Shown in pieces: positions 52,455 to 60,846 of a DNA stretch of 64,000 nt. A program made the position numbers and the translations under genes. The stretch comes from Lachnospiraceae bacterium (GTDB lineage: Bacteria > Bacillota > Clostridia > Lachnospirales > Lachnospiraceae): positions 44,690 to 108,689 of the forward strand of contig JAAWCE010000041.1 in assembly GCA_022793065.1 (NCBI GenBank), given 5' to 3'. The notes under the pieces were generated by a model. The model did no database searches, was not told the origin of the DNA, and saw nothing but the letters and a program-made list of their open reading frames with translations. Numbering within the stretch: position 1 is the stretch's first letter; every line of letters begins with the position of its first letter.

Positions 52455-52817
52455 ATGGCAGAAATACAGTTAGGTGTGATTGAAGCCCGCTTTGCTGATA
52501 TGATATGGGAACATGAACCGGTTACTTCCTCAGAACTGGTCAAGCTGGCGGCGGAGGCTTTTGCCTGGAAGAGGACAACAACACATACAGTTTTAAAGCG
52601 GTTATGTGACAAGGGATTGTTTCAGAACAATAAGGGAACAGTAATATGTCTTATTTCCCGCGGACAATTTTACGCTATGCAGAGTAGAAAATTTGTGGAG
52701 GATACTTTTCATGGTTCGCTTCCGGCGTTCATAGCTGCGTTTACAAAAAATAGTACTTTGACATCGGAAGAAGCGGCGGAAATCAGGAAAATAATTGATC
52801 ATGCGGAGGAGGGATGA
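52455..52817 (+). CDS. BlaI/MecI/CopY-family repressor
   Basis: A 120-residue winged-helix repressor (LGVIEARFADMIWEHEPVTS, then AFAWKRTTTHTVLKRLCDKG) with a short C-terminal dimerisation helix. It is expected to bind the two dyads at 52247-52297 and to be cleaved or released through the membrane metalloprotease encoded next. It overlaps that gene by 4 bases. No beta-lactamase or penicillin-binding protein gene is present in the nearby kilobases. Confidence 0.93.
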   Translation: MAEIQLGVIEARFADMIWEHEPVTSSELVKLAAEAFAWKRTTTHTVLKRLCDKGLFQNNKGTVICLISRGQFYAMQSRKFVEDTFHGSLPAFIAAFTKNSTLTSEEAAEIRKIIDHAEEG

Positions 52818-54160
52818 GAATGGATATTGTTTTTTTGAAGGTATTTAACATGAGTATAACTGCTGGTTGGCTGATTGGGGCTGTGATAGTGCTGCGGCTG
52901 CTTATGAAAAAGGCGCCTAAGTGGCTGAACTGTATACTTTGGGCGATGGTAGCGGTTCGGCTGTTGTGCCCGTTTTCGTTGGAAAGTACCTTCAGCTTAA
53001 TACCCGAAACCGAAACCATAAATCCAGAGATATTACAATCTGGTGATCATCCTCGAATTGGGCATGATATTCCTGAGTTAAACAACCTGTTGAATTCCAG
53101 GATAAGCAAATCTGATACGCCCACACCAGGCGTCAGCGACAAATTAGTGCATAATTTGATGTATATTGCAGGTGTGGTGTGGGCAATTGGGTCGGTTGCT
53201 TTATTGGGATATGCGTTTATGGTTTATTGCAGACTGTATGGTAAAGTTCGTGAAGCAATTCCTTTGAGGGATAATATATGGGTCTGCGATAGGGTGAAGT
53301 CCCCCTTTATTCTGGGAGTGTTCAGGCCGAAGGTCTATCTTTCTTCCAGTATCAGTGAGGAACAGGGGAAGTATGTTCTGGCTCATGAGCAGGCGCATTT
53401 GAAACGCCGGGATCACTGGTGGAAACTGTTAGGGTATTTTCTTTTGGCAGTATATTGGTTTCACCCTTTGATATGGGGGGCATATTATCTGTTTTGCCGG
53501 GATGTGGAATTGGCCTGTGATGAAAAAACGGTTCGGCACATGGACATAAAGGAGAAAAAGGCATATGCCGAAGCACTGGTGGCTTGCAGTATGCCCAAGA
53601 GAATGATTCTGACTTCACCCCTTGCGTTTGGAGAGGTGGGGGTGAAAGAGAGAGTGAAGAAGATTGTGCATTATAAAAAACCCGCTTTTTGGATGAGTGT
53701 GGCTGCAATTGTGGTGTGTGTGGCGGTGGCTGTATGCTTTTTGACCAATCCGAAAGATGATACATTTCATATTGGAATTGTAATACCGGCAGGTGCAGAG
53801 AAGGGTTTTTACTATTCTGATGAAGAAATTTCTTCCAATGGAAACAGAGTGATATTATGGTTGGAAGAGGGAATGGGAGATACGGAAGTTGACCTCTATC
53901 CCACTGGGGTAAACCAGAACGACACATATGCCCCCGCCTATATAACTCCAGGCATGCCGGTGAAAATGGAAGCGGAAAAGGGTGCATGGTTCCAGGTTGG
54001 TATCAATATGAGTAATCCTACCCAAGAAGACAAAACAGTGTATGTGCGGGTGAAAGGTGTGACAGTGAGAATTGCAGATTCGGCTGCCGGCGCGGATAAT
54101 CATGCGGCGGGAAGCGGAACAGAAGCAGAATCATATCCGGAATCGGGAAGAGAACCGTAA
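52814..54160 (+). CDS. BlaR1/M56-type sensor metalloprotease
   Basis: A 448-residue membrane protein. Three to four helices surround a zinc-protease domain with HEQAH (VLAHEQAHLKRRDHWW) and the third ligand region CRDVELACDEK. A last helix lies near 295-315 (MSVAAIVVCVAVAVCFL), followed by an extracellular tail of about 130 residues. The tail is not a penicillin-binding sensor domain; it contains paired beta-strand-like stretches (VIPAGAEKGFYYSDEE) and a Gly/Glu-rich end. The signal may therefore differ from beta-lactams. An ATG six bases later is spaced slightly better from GGAGGG, so the true start may be 52820. Confidence 0.9.
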   Translation: MRMDIVFLKVFNMSITAGWLIGAVIVLRLLMKKAPKWLNCILWAMVAVRLLCPFSLESTFSLIPETETINPEILQSGDHPRIGHDIPELNNLLNSRISKSDTPTPGVSDKLVHNLMYIAGVVWAIGSVALLGYAFMVYCRLYGKVREAIPLRDNIWVCDRVKSPFILGVFRPKVYLSSSISEEQGKYVLAHEQAHLKRRDHWWKLLGYFLLAVYWFHPLIWGAYYLFCRDVELACDEKTVRHMDIKEKKAYAEALVACSMPKRMILTSPLAFGEVGVKERVKKIVHYKKPAFWMSVAAIVVCVAVAVCFLTNPKDDTFHIGIVIPAGAEKGFYYSDEEISSNGNRVILWLEEGMGDTEVDLYPTGVNQNDTYAPAYITPGMPVKMEAEKGAWFQVGINMSNPTQEDKTVYVRVKGVTVRIADSAAGADNHAAGSGTEAESYPESGREP

Positions 54161-54281
54161 AAATCCGATTTGGATATGGGCAAAACATCTCTTGAGGATT
54201 CAGACGATTCCTGGGGGGAAGATACGCTCCGCTATTGCTTTCAGCGGTTCAACATGGGAGGTGAAGCGCGAGGCCAAATAG

Positions 54282-54322
54282 GGCAGCCAGTACGATAAAG
54301 TTGTATCTGGCTGCCTCGTTTT
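54282..54322. terminator. Terminator between the BlaR1-like and phosphoesterase genes
   Basis: GGCAGCCAG (54282-54290) and CTGGCTGCC (54307-54315), followed by TCGTTTT. It lies between convergent genes. The 54161-54281 stretch before it holds no gene I can support. Confidence 0.85.
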
Positions 54323-54328
54323 ATAAAT

Positions 54329-54949
54329 TTATCGTATATGAGATTGTGGGTTATCGTCTTCAAAATCAAATACACAACGTTCATAGACATTGATAACATG
54401 GGTATCCTGGTATTTGTCGTAGCGTTTGTGCCGCTGGCCGTAGTTCATATGCACATGTCCGTGAATAAAGAATTTCGGTTTATATTTTTCCAAAAGGGTT
54501 CGGAATATCTGAAAACCCTGATGGGGTAAATCCCGCCCGTCATTGAGCTGATAGGCGGGAGAATGGGTTACTAAAATGTCAAATCCGCCCTTGCGGAACA
54601 GTTGGTACCACAATTTTTTCACCCTTTGCCGCATTTGCTTTTCCGTATACTGGTTGATGCCCGGTTTGTAGCGCATGGAACCCCCAAGACCCAGTATGCG
54701 GACGCCTTCGTACTCAAAGATTTGATCTTCAATGCAAGTACATCCCTCAGGCGGGATTCGGGTGTATTTATCATCGTGATTTCCATGAACGTACAGTACG
54801 GGAACTGTGGAAAGGGTCACAAGGAAAGAAAGGTAGCGGGGGTCCAGATCACCACAGGAAATGATCAGATCAATGCCTTCCAATTTACTTTTCTCAAAAA
54901 AATCCCACAAATATTTGGATTCTACATCCGCCAGCGCCAGTATCCTCAT
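54329..54949 (-). CDS. Metallophosphoesterase
   Basis: A 206-residue calcineurin-like phosphoesterase. Metal-binding motifs in order: LALADVES (Asp in first motif; the usual DxH is changed), SCGDLDPRYL, VHGNHDDKY, LVTHSPAYQL and FIHGHVHMNYG. The first motif lacks the canonical histidine, so metal site 1 may be altered. It is encoded 7 bp after the ParB/BMP fusion on the minus strand and probably forms an operon with it, which hints at a shared cytoplasmic function. Confidence 0.88.
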   Translation of the reverse strand: MRILALADVESKYLWDFFEKSKLEGIDLIISCGDLDPRYLSFLVTLSTVPVLYVHGNHDDKYTRIPPEGCTCIEDQIFEYEGVRILGLGGSMRYKPGINQYTEKQMRQRVKKLWYQLFRKGGFDILVTHSPAYQLNDGRDLPHQGFQIFRTLLEKYKPKFFIHGHVHMNYGQRHKRYDKYQDTHVINVYERCVFDFEDDNPQSHIR

Positions 54950-54956
54950 GGGTCCG

Positions 54957-56867
54957 TTATCCTTCCGTCTGTTTGATGCCTTGTTGTTTCATAACAGGTT
55001 CTGCCTGTTCTTTTAATTCTTCTTTCTTGGGTATGCTGCCTATGACGTTTTCTGCCAGCCAATCCATGGTCATAATCTCTTCCGGCAGCAGGCTGCTATT
55101 TGGGTCTGATTTCACCACACCGTTTTGAGAATATAAAATACCGGCAAAAGGATTAAACACATCCGAACTTATGGTAGATTTTAAAAGTTCTACCAGCCGT
55201 TTTGTCCCAATGGGTAAGTATTGGGAACAGATGACATCAACGACGCCGGAAGACATACCCCACCAGTAATTGATTGCTTTTGTGGAGGAAGGGTTGTCGT
55301 CATATTTCCAGGTTCCGTTCATAATGGTGCGGATGAGCTGTTCATAAAATTTACCCCAATGCCATAAGGGCATGGCAAGATTTCGTGGATGCCCGTCTTC
55401 CATGTGATAAATGCCGAAAAAACGAGAGCTTTCATCCGGAATGACCATATCTCTGCCTGAGATACAGGAAGATTCGTTGATTCGGATTTTTTCTTCAATA
55501 TCTCCTTCTTTCATGGAAGACCATTCCAGATAAACTTTTACCCTGGGATTGATCATTTTTGCACCCAATGCAAAGGCGTTAATATTGGCAATGCAGCCAT
55601 AGATAGGGTAGTCGGCAATGTAGGTCAGTTTGTTGTTCTCCGCCATTGCGCCAGCAATGGCGCCCATGAGGAATTTAGCCTCATGCATTCGGGAGTAGTA
55701 AGTCCTGATATAGCGATGTGAAGTATTCAAAGAACAGTTCAATATGCGTATGTCAGGATTGGCAATGGCGGCTTTTACACTGGCCTGAACAAAGGAAGGC
55801 GTTGTGGTAAATATCAGATTGCAGCCTTCGCTGATTGCGTTTGCTATCAGTGCGTCTATAGTTTCCTGTGTACCATTTTCGTAGAAAATGGTACTTACTT
55901 CATCTGGGAAAGTCTGTTCCAGATAGAGACGTCCCAGTTCATGGGCATAGGTCCATGCGGAAGTACCCGATGTCTTCTCATAGATGAAAGCAGCTTTTAA
56001 CTTGGGTGAAAGAGGAGAGAGAAGAATGTTGAGCAGAGGCTTTTTCTCCTGATTCGGCTGCATTTTTAAGTCAATTTCATGGTCTTCTTGTAAAAGCTCA
56101 AATTCTTCCCAACTTTTTGTAATCAATTCTTTTATTTCACTGGAAGTTTTCTCTGCGATTTCTTCATAGCCATATAAGGTGATAAATGCTAAAAAGGCGT
56201 CTCCGGTAGTGATTTTCAGTTTGCTGCCGCCTTTCGTTCTGTATTCGGCCTCGAATTGTGCATAAGTAGAACTGAAGCGCAGACAGTCATCTTCCGTCCA
56301 TTCTTCTCCCGGATCTTTTCCCACGGCTTCCTGCAGCTTTGGAAAGCTTCCTTCCTGGGTAAACCAGACATAATTAATAGGAGCAACTTTGTAGAAGTCC
56401 AAAAATTCGTAGTATATTTTGTTTTCTTTTTCATCTGTGGGTTTGGGAATGATACGAGTTACATATCCTGGTATGGATACAGCGCCAAAATATTTCATAA
56501 CACTGACTCGCTTGTTGCCTTCTTCCACATAGAATTTATTCATATATTCATAAGCCTTAATAGGTTCCCGGATTCCCTCTTCTACATGAGAGTTGCTCAA
56601 GGAGACCCATTTGCACGCAAATTCTGAGTTATCCTGCAAGATGGGCATAAAATTCCCCGCAAAGGAATTGCTTCTGCCCACGGTCTTCGTTCCCACAATA
56701 CGCTCGGTAGGAATCTGAACCAGACCCAGATAGACTTCGGTGCAGGAATCTTTGCTCAACATAATATCGTCCAGAACCTGCAGCGTAGGTTTTTCACCCC
56801 GAAGCAGTCGGGCCTGATAATCTTTGCTGCCTGATTTAAACGCTTTGCTATAATCTTCTTTTCCCAT
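54957..56867 (-). CDS. Cytoplasmic ParB/Srx-like plus BMP-type binding-protein fusion
   Basis: A 636-residue protein. The N-terminal 270 residues include VYLGLVQIPTERIVGTKTVG, PIKAYEYMNKFYVEEGNKRV and SVMKYFGAVSIPGYVTRII, which resemble the ParB-N/sulfiredoxin-like fold (an ExGNKR box). The C-terminal 350 residues (KAAFIYEKTSGTSAWTYAHE, FTTTPSFVQAS, FLMGAIAGAMAENNKLTYIAD in parts) look like a basic membrane protein / PnrA nucleoside-binding domain. There is no signal peptide, so the binding domain would work inside the cell. No permease is adjacent. It is a possible intracellular nucleoside sensor with a nucleotide-handling domain (inference). The phosphoesterase gene follows. Confidence 0.78.
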   Translation of the reverse strand: MGKEDYSKAFKSGSKDYQARLLRGEKPTLQVLDDIMLSKDSCTEVYLGLVQIPTERIVGTKTVGRSNSFAGNFMPILQDNSEFACKWVSLSNSHVEEGIREPIKAYEYMNKFYVEEGNKRVSVMKYFGAVSIPGYVTRIIPKPTDEKENKIYYEFLDFYKVAPINYVWFTQEGSFPKLQEAVGKDPGEEWTEDDCLRFSSTYAQFEAEYRTKGGSKLKITTGDAFLAFITLYGYEEIAEKTSSEIKELITKSWEEFELLQEDHEIDLKMQPNQEKKPLLNILLSPLSPKLKAAFIYEKTSGTSAWTYAHELGRLYLEQTFPDEVSTIFYENGTQETIDALIANAISEGCNLIFTTTPSFVQASVKAAIANPDIRILNCSLNTSHRYIRTYYSRMHEAKFLMGAIAGAMAENNKLTYIADYPIYGCIANINAFALGAKMINPRVKVYLEWSSMKEGDIEEKIRINESSCISGRDMVIPDESSRFFGIYHMEDGHPRNLAMPLWHWGKFYEQLIRTIMNGTWKYDDNPSSTKAINYWWGMSSGVVDVICSQYLPIGTKRLVELLKSTISSDVFNPFAGILYSQNGVVKSDPNSSLLPEEIMTMDWLAENVIGSIPKKEELKEQAEPVMKQQGIKQTEG

Positions 56868-57541
56868 AATATCCTCTTAATTTCAATTTGTGGCCCTATG
56901 GATTAGAACTGGGCCAATGATTCAATTTGTTTCCCAGACCCATCTTGCCTGTAATACTTCAAGACTGCGGTGGTTGCTTTACAGTCTACAACGGGTCATG
57001 CCGAAACGCCATATGCAAATCTGCCAAAAATCATGGTTGTTTCAACAGCTTAAGCAGTAATATTTATCAGTATACGTAATTTTTGCCTGTTATATTATAC
57101 AGAAAACTTATGATTACAGGGGTGTACAGTCCGGTGTCTTTCAAGATTAGTGTATTTATTGCACATTGATAAGAGATAATGGATAGAATATTTGATAAAA
57201 GATGAATAGAAAATAAAAAAAGTACCATAATTCGTTAAAGTCATAAAATAGTTTCTTTTATGTAAAAAATTCTTAGAAAATCATTAAAAATATTGACGAA
57301 AAAAGAGAATTGCTGTAAAATTAAAAAAAGCGTGAATGATTAAACAATTTATGAAAAAGTTGGAATATTTGTGCTGGGTTGATTTTTTTGTAACAAGGAA
57401 TGAAATGAGAGTGCTTACAAGTATCAATCTATATAGTGTTGTTGATTTAGAGATAGGGCAATATTATGTGTACGCATGATAAGGCCCTATTTCGCTGTTT
57501 TATGGAATGAGTTGTGTGTTCCATTCTTAAAAATGGTAAAG
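56868..57541. other. AT-rich intergenic region
   Basis: No gene can be supported. The sequence is very AT-rich, especially 57130-57420. A hairpin, ATAGGGC (57453-57459) / GCCCTAT (57484-57490), lies near its right end. It separates the chromosomal ParB/BMP gene from the prophage module and is where a left attachment site would be expected; no direct repeat could be checked. Confidence 0.5.
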
Positions 57542-57587
57542 AAAAACCTCCGGTCAATCAAAATATCTGTCTCTGATTGACCGAGGG
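57542..57587 (-). terminator. Terminator after the ImmA/IrrE gene
   Basis: CCTCCGGTCAATCA (57547-57560) and TGATTGACCGAGGG (57574-57587) pair with one mismatch. On the minus strand the stem is followed by TTTTTC. Confidence 0.85.
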
Positions 57588-57598
57588 CTGGTATTTGG

Positions 57599-58060
57599 TT
57601 ATCGTACCAATTCAAGTACAGCAACATATGGATCAAAAAAGATTGTGTAATTATCCACGGTTGTGCTGGAACCGTATTTGCTCCGGTAATACAAAATGGC
57701 TTCATGAAAAAATTCTTCTGTCACATCTAAAAATTCTGCAGTTTCGGATACGCTTTGGCAATTATGTTTATAGGCGTCTATGATGCCCATAAGCCCTACC
57801 AGACGATTATAGGAATATATGCGCCCCTGAAGTTCCTGCTTTCTGTTTGATACATTTGACAGGTCTAATATGTTTCCGATGCCTGTGTAATAATGCCCTA
57901 ATTCTTCGGCCATGACACATTTTTTTTCCTTTTCAGTTAAGCCTTTTTTGATAGCTATACGGTTTCCCTTAATTCTTCCCTTACTGATCGGAAGCTCCTT
58001 TTCTTTTGTGACTAGATTGTGATAGTCGGCTTCCATTAATAAATCTTCGTATGTGGTCAC
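57599..58060 (-). CDS. ImmA/IrrE-family protein
   Basis: A 153-residue phage-type protein. ImmA proteases inactivate the partner Xre repressor during induction. The core is AEELGHYYTG, where the first His of the classic HExxH is Glu; this variant is common in phage copies, so activity may be changed or use other ligands. It lies 47 bp after the Xre gene in the same operon, as in ICEBs1-like ImmR-ImmA pairs, and ends before a terminator. Confidence 0.88.
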   Translation of the reverse strand: MTTYEDLLMEADYHNLVTKEKELPISKGRIKGNRIAIKKGLTEKEKKCVMAEELGHYYTGIGNILDLSNVSNRKQELQGRIYSYNRLVGLMGIIDAYKHNCQSVSETAEFLDVTEEFFHEAILYYRSKYGSSTTVDNYTIFFDPYVAVLELVR

Positions 58061-58107
58061 TATATCCTCCCCATTTTGTAAGAACAGGTTACATAGATTG
58101 ATTGTAT

Positions 58108-58587
58108 TTAAAACGCATCATCGTCCATAATATCTTCTTCCTGTCTCTTTAATTCTTCCGGAGCATTGGTATAGTCATCAGCGTGGGCGGCATTGACATA
58201 ATGTGGATCAATTTTTGCCGTTATCGGAGCTGATCTGTTTTCCGAATCTAATTCCGCTGTGGATCGTTCCCATTCCTTCCGGAGAGTAAAATCTACCATT
58301 TCCTTACCGTGGGAATCCAGCTCACGGTATTTTTTTATATGATCTTGTTCTTCTGGATATAAGGAAAAGGTATTTGTGTGGTCTTCATCATCCCACCCCA
58401 TGAGGTATGCCGGTGTGGTAGCAAGCGCTTCGGATATCTTTAAGATTTTATCTCGTTTCATATTGGCAATCATTCCGTTTTCCCATTTTCTGACGGTACT
58501 TTTTCCCACGCCAACCATATTGCCAAGTTCTTCAAGTGTCAATCCTTTTTGGATCCTTAAATTGTATATTTTTTGTCCCATTTCCAT
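58108..58587 (-). CDS. Xre-family phage repressor
   Basis: A 159-residue regulator with an N-terminal helix-turn-helix (GQKIYNLRIQKGLTLEELGN, GVGKSTVRKWENGMI) and a long polar C-terminal part ending in acidic residues (EDIMDDDAF). It probably represses both divergent promoters through the TGTCT-type operators at 58629-58744 and is controlled by ImmA. ATG 58587 has GAGGTG 7 bases upstream. Confidence 0.92.
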   Translation of the reverse strand: MEMGQKIYNLRIQKGLTLEELGNMVGVGKSTVRKWENGMIANMKRDKILKISEALATTPAYLMGWDDEDHTNTFSLYPEEQDHIKKYRELDSHGKEMVDFTLRKEWERSTAELDSENRSAPITAKIDPHYVNAAHADDYTNAPEELKRQEEDIMDDDAF

Positions 58588-58613
58588 TAGGCGTCACCTC
58601 ACTTGTAATATTT

Positions 58614-58744
58614 ATTATACAAGAAAGGTGTCTTTTTGGCAACATATAATGTGAAAAAAAGGAAAAAGTGTCTGAAAAGACAAAAAAGGGATTGACAGGT
58701 ATAAAGGTATATGGTAAAGTTTAAAGTGTCTTATACGACACTTT
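58614..58744. promoter_or_regulatory. Divergent prophage promoters with repressor operators
   Basis: Leftward: TTGCCA (58642-58637), 17 bp, TATAAT (58619-58614). Rightward: TTGACA (58692-58697), 17 bp, TAAAGT (58715-58720). Operator-like dyads are TGTCTGAAAAGACA (58669-58682), AAAGTGTC-n6-GACACTTT (58723-58744) and a weaker TGTCTTTTTGGCAA (58629-58642). A fourth, TGTCTTAAAAGATA, is at 58853-58866. They sit on the promoter elements, a typical repressor switch. Confidence 0.85.
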
Positions 58745-59056
58745 GGGACAGGCAAAAATTACAGTTATGCCAATTAAAATATAAAATTTAATGCAAAATA
58801 TTGTGGTATATTATGAGGTTCATATTTTGCAGGTGATTTTATGGTGGAAAAGTGTCTTAAAAGATACAAATGACACAAAAAAGAAGTCCTGAAGAAAAAT
58901 CTGGTGAAAGGATAGGTGAAACAATGAATAAAAAAAGAAAAATTTAAAGTGCTATATTTTAGACTGGAAACGCTGAAGGCGGTATAAGAAGTAATTAAAA
59001 ATGGTAGGAAAGGTAAGGTGATTTGATGTGTAAGTGGAAAGAGAGGTGGATTTCTA
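58745..59056 (+). other. Leader region before baseplate J
   Basis: No convincing gene. It contains one operator-like dyad (58853-58866), a 25-codon frame (58870-58947, MTQKRSPEEKSGERIGETMN and on) without a ribosome site, and a 12-codon frame at 59026. These may be scraps of genes lost by deletion (inference). Confidence 0.4.
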
Positions 59057-60256
59057 ATGTATGAAGATGTGACATATGAAGCGCTTCTTAACCGGATGCT
59101 GGCCCGTATACCTGATAAGGCTGATAAGAGGGAGGGGTCTCTGATATGGGATACACATGCTTCTACGGCGGCGGAACTTCAACTGTTGTATAAAGAACTG
59201 GATAACATTTTACAAGAGGTTTACGGCCATACTGCATCAAGAGATTTTCTGATTTTGCGATGCAAAGAAAGAGGGATTTATCCCCGGAAAGCTACAAAGG
59301 CAGTGCTAAAGGGAATCTTCTCTCCGGCGGATATTGATGTGACAGGACATCGATTTAACAAAGACAGTGTTAATTATGTTGTTGTAAAAAAGATTTCTGA
59401 AGGAATATATCAGGTACAGTGCGAAACAGCCGGTAAACTGGGAAATCAGTTTTTGGGTTCTGTCACGCCAATAGAATACATTTATGGGCTGCAGCATGCT
59501 GAATTGACGGAAATATTGATTCCCGGAGAAGCGGAAGAGGGGACGGAGGAACTGAGGCAAAGGTACTTTCACTCTTTTGAGGAAGCGGCTTTCGGTGGAA
59601 ATGTCAGGGATTACCTGGAAAAAGCAGATACCATTCCCGGAGTTGGAAGTATAAAAGTGACCAGGGTGTGGAATGGGGAAGTTCCTCTTGCAGATTTGAT
59701 TCCGTCAGATAATGTAAAAGTTTGGTATGAAGGCATCAAAGATACATTAAGCGGTGAAATAAAGGGCTGGCTTGATACGGTTTATGGTGCGTCGAAAGAA
59801 GAGAAGCTAACTGTGGGTGGTACAGTGCTTTTGACAATCATAAATTCTGAATTTGATGTTGCTTCGGATGAACTGGTTCATAGAGTACAGGAAGTTATTG
59901 ACCCCCAACAATATGCGGGGGAAGGGTATGGACTGGCGCCCGTGGGACATGTAGTAATGGTCCGAAGTGCAAAAGCTGTTCCAATTGACATTAAAACAAC
60001 TTTGTCTTTTGAAGCGGGTTACAGTTGGGAAAACCTGCAAAAGCAGATTGATGAAGTAATATCCGAGTATTTGCTGGAGTTGAGAAAAGCGTGGGATAAA
60101 TCATCATGTCTGACCGTAAGGTTAAGCCAAATTGATACCAGGCTTTTAGGAGTGGATGGGGTGGTGGATGTACAGGATACTCTTATGAATGGGCTGAGAA
60201 GCAATTTGATATTAAAGGAATATGAAATTCCTATATTAGGGGGTGTGGGAGTATGA
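59057..60256 (+). CDS. Baseplate J/gp47-like protein
   Basis: A 399-residue tail baseplate component of contractile phages. The start MYEDVTYEALLNRMLARIPD, the middle AAFGGNVRDYLEKADTIPGVG and VKVTRVWNG-like strand (IKVTRVWNGE), and the closing SQIDTRLLGVDGVVDV match the family. It would join the baseplate wedge around the tail tube. GAGGTGG lies 8 bases before the ATG. Its stop overlaps the start of the next gene by 4 bases (ATGA). Confidence 0.9.
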   Translation: MYEDVTYEALLNRMLARIPDKADKREGSLIWDTHASTAAELQLLYKELDNILQEVYGHTASRDFLILRCKERGIYPRKATKAVLKGIFSPADIDVTGHRFNKDSVNYVVVKKISEGIYQVQCETAGKLGNQFLGSVTPIEYIYGLQHAELTEILIPGEAEEGTEELRQRYFHSFEEAAFGGNVRDYLEKADTIPGVGSIKVTRVWNGEVPLADLIPSDNVKVWYEGIKDTLSGEIKGWLDTVYGASKEEKLTVGGTVLLTIINSEFDVASDELVHRVQEVIDPQQYAGEGYGLAPVGHVVMVRSAKAVPIDIKTTLSFEAGYSWENLQKQIDEVISEYLLELRKAWDKSSCLTVRLSQIDTRLLGVDGVVDVQDTLMNGLRSNLILKEYEIPILGGVGV

Positions 60257-60798
60257 CCAGGGAAGTAGACCTTGTTTCCTATCTGCCTCCGTTCCTGACA
60301 GAATATAAGGAAACAAACATGGCATTAGCAGCGCAGAATCCAGAGTTTGCGTTTATCTGGAAAGCGGCTGACAGGATATTGTGCAATGAATTTATAGCTT
60401 CGGCGGATGAAGATGGGATATCAAGGTTTGAAAAAATATTGAATATTTGCCCGTTACCGGGAGAGGCGCTTGAGGACAGAAGGGCAAGGGTACAAAACCG
60501 GTGGTTTAACATAGCGCCATATACGATCAGGGTATTGGAAGCCAGACTGGCAAAAATATTAGGCGGCGAACATAATTTTTCCATTTGGCAGGATATTGAG
60601 AGAACCTATGAATTAAAATTGACAATATATTCAAAAGATGATTGCCAAGTGGAAGAAATAAAGTATCTTTTGTCCACAATCGTACCGGCAAATATTGTTG
60701 TGGATATCATTTATGAAAGCGCTCATAAAGGGGATATATTCTGGGGGGCTGTTATAAATGAAGGGGATATATTTGAAATAAGGCAGAGAGAACAATAA
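60253..60798 (+). CDS. YmfQ/DUF2313-like tail protein
   Basis: A 181-residue baseplate-associated protein: MTREVDLVSYLPPFLTEYKE, then FIWKAADRILCNEFIASAD and RARVQNRWFNIAPYTIRVLE in parts. Proteins of this type (phage gp48-like) act with baseplate J near the tail end. The second half, a compact alpha/beta region with LLSTIVPANIVVDIIY, ends just before the fibre gene. Translationally coupled to baseplate J. Confidence 0.85.
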   Translation: MTREVDLVSYLPPFLTEYKETNMALAAQNPEFAFIWKAADRILCNEFIASADEDGISRFEKILNICPLPGEALEDRRARVQNRWFNIAPYTIRVLEARLAKILGGEHNFSIWQDIERTYELKLTIYSKDDCQVEEIKYLLSTIVPANIVVDIIYESAHKGDIFWGAVINEGDIFEIRQREQ

Positions 60799-60846
60799 AT
60801 GTGGGATGTTATCACATGGACAAAATGAAAGATGGGAGATATTGAT

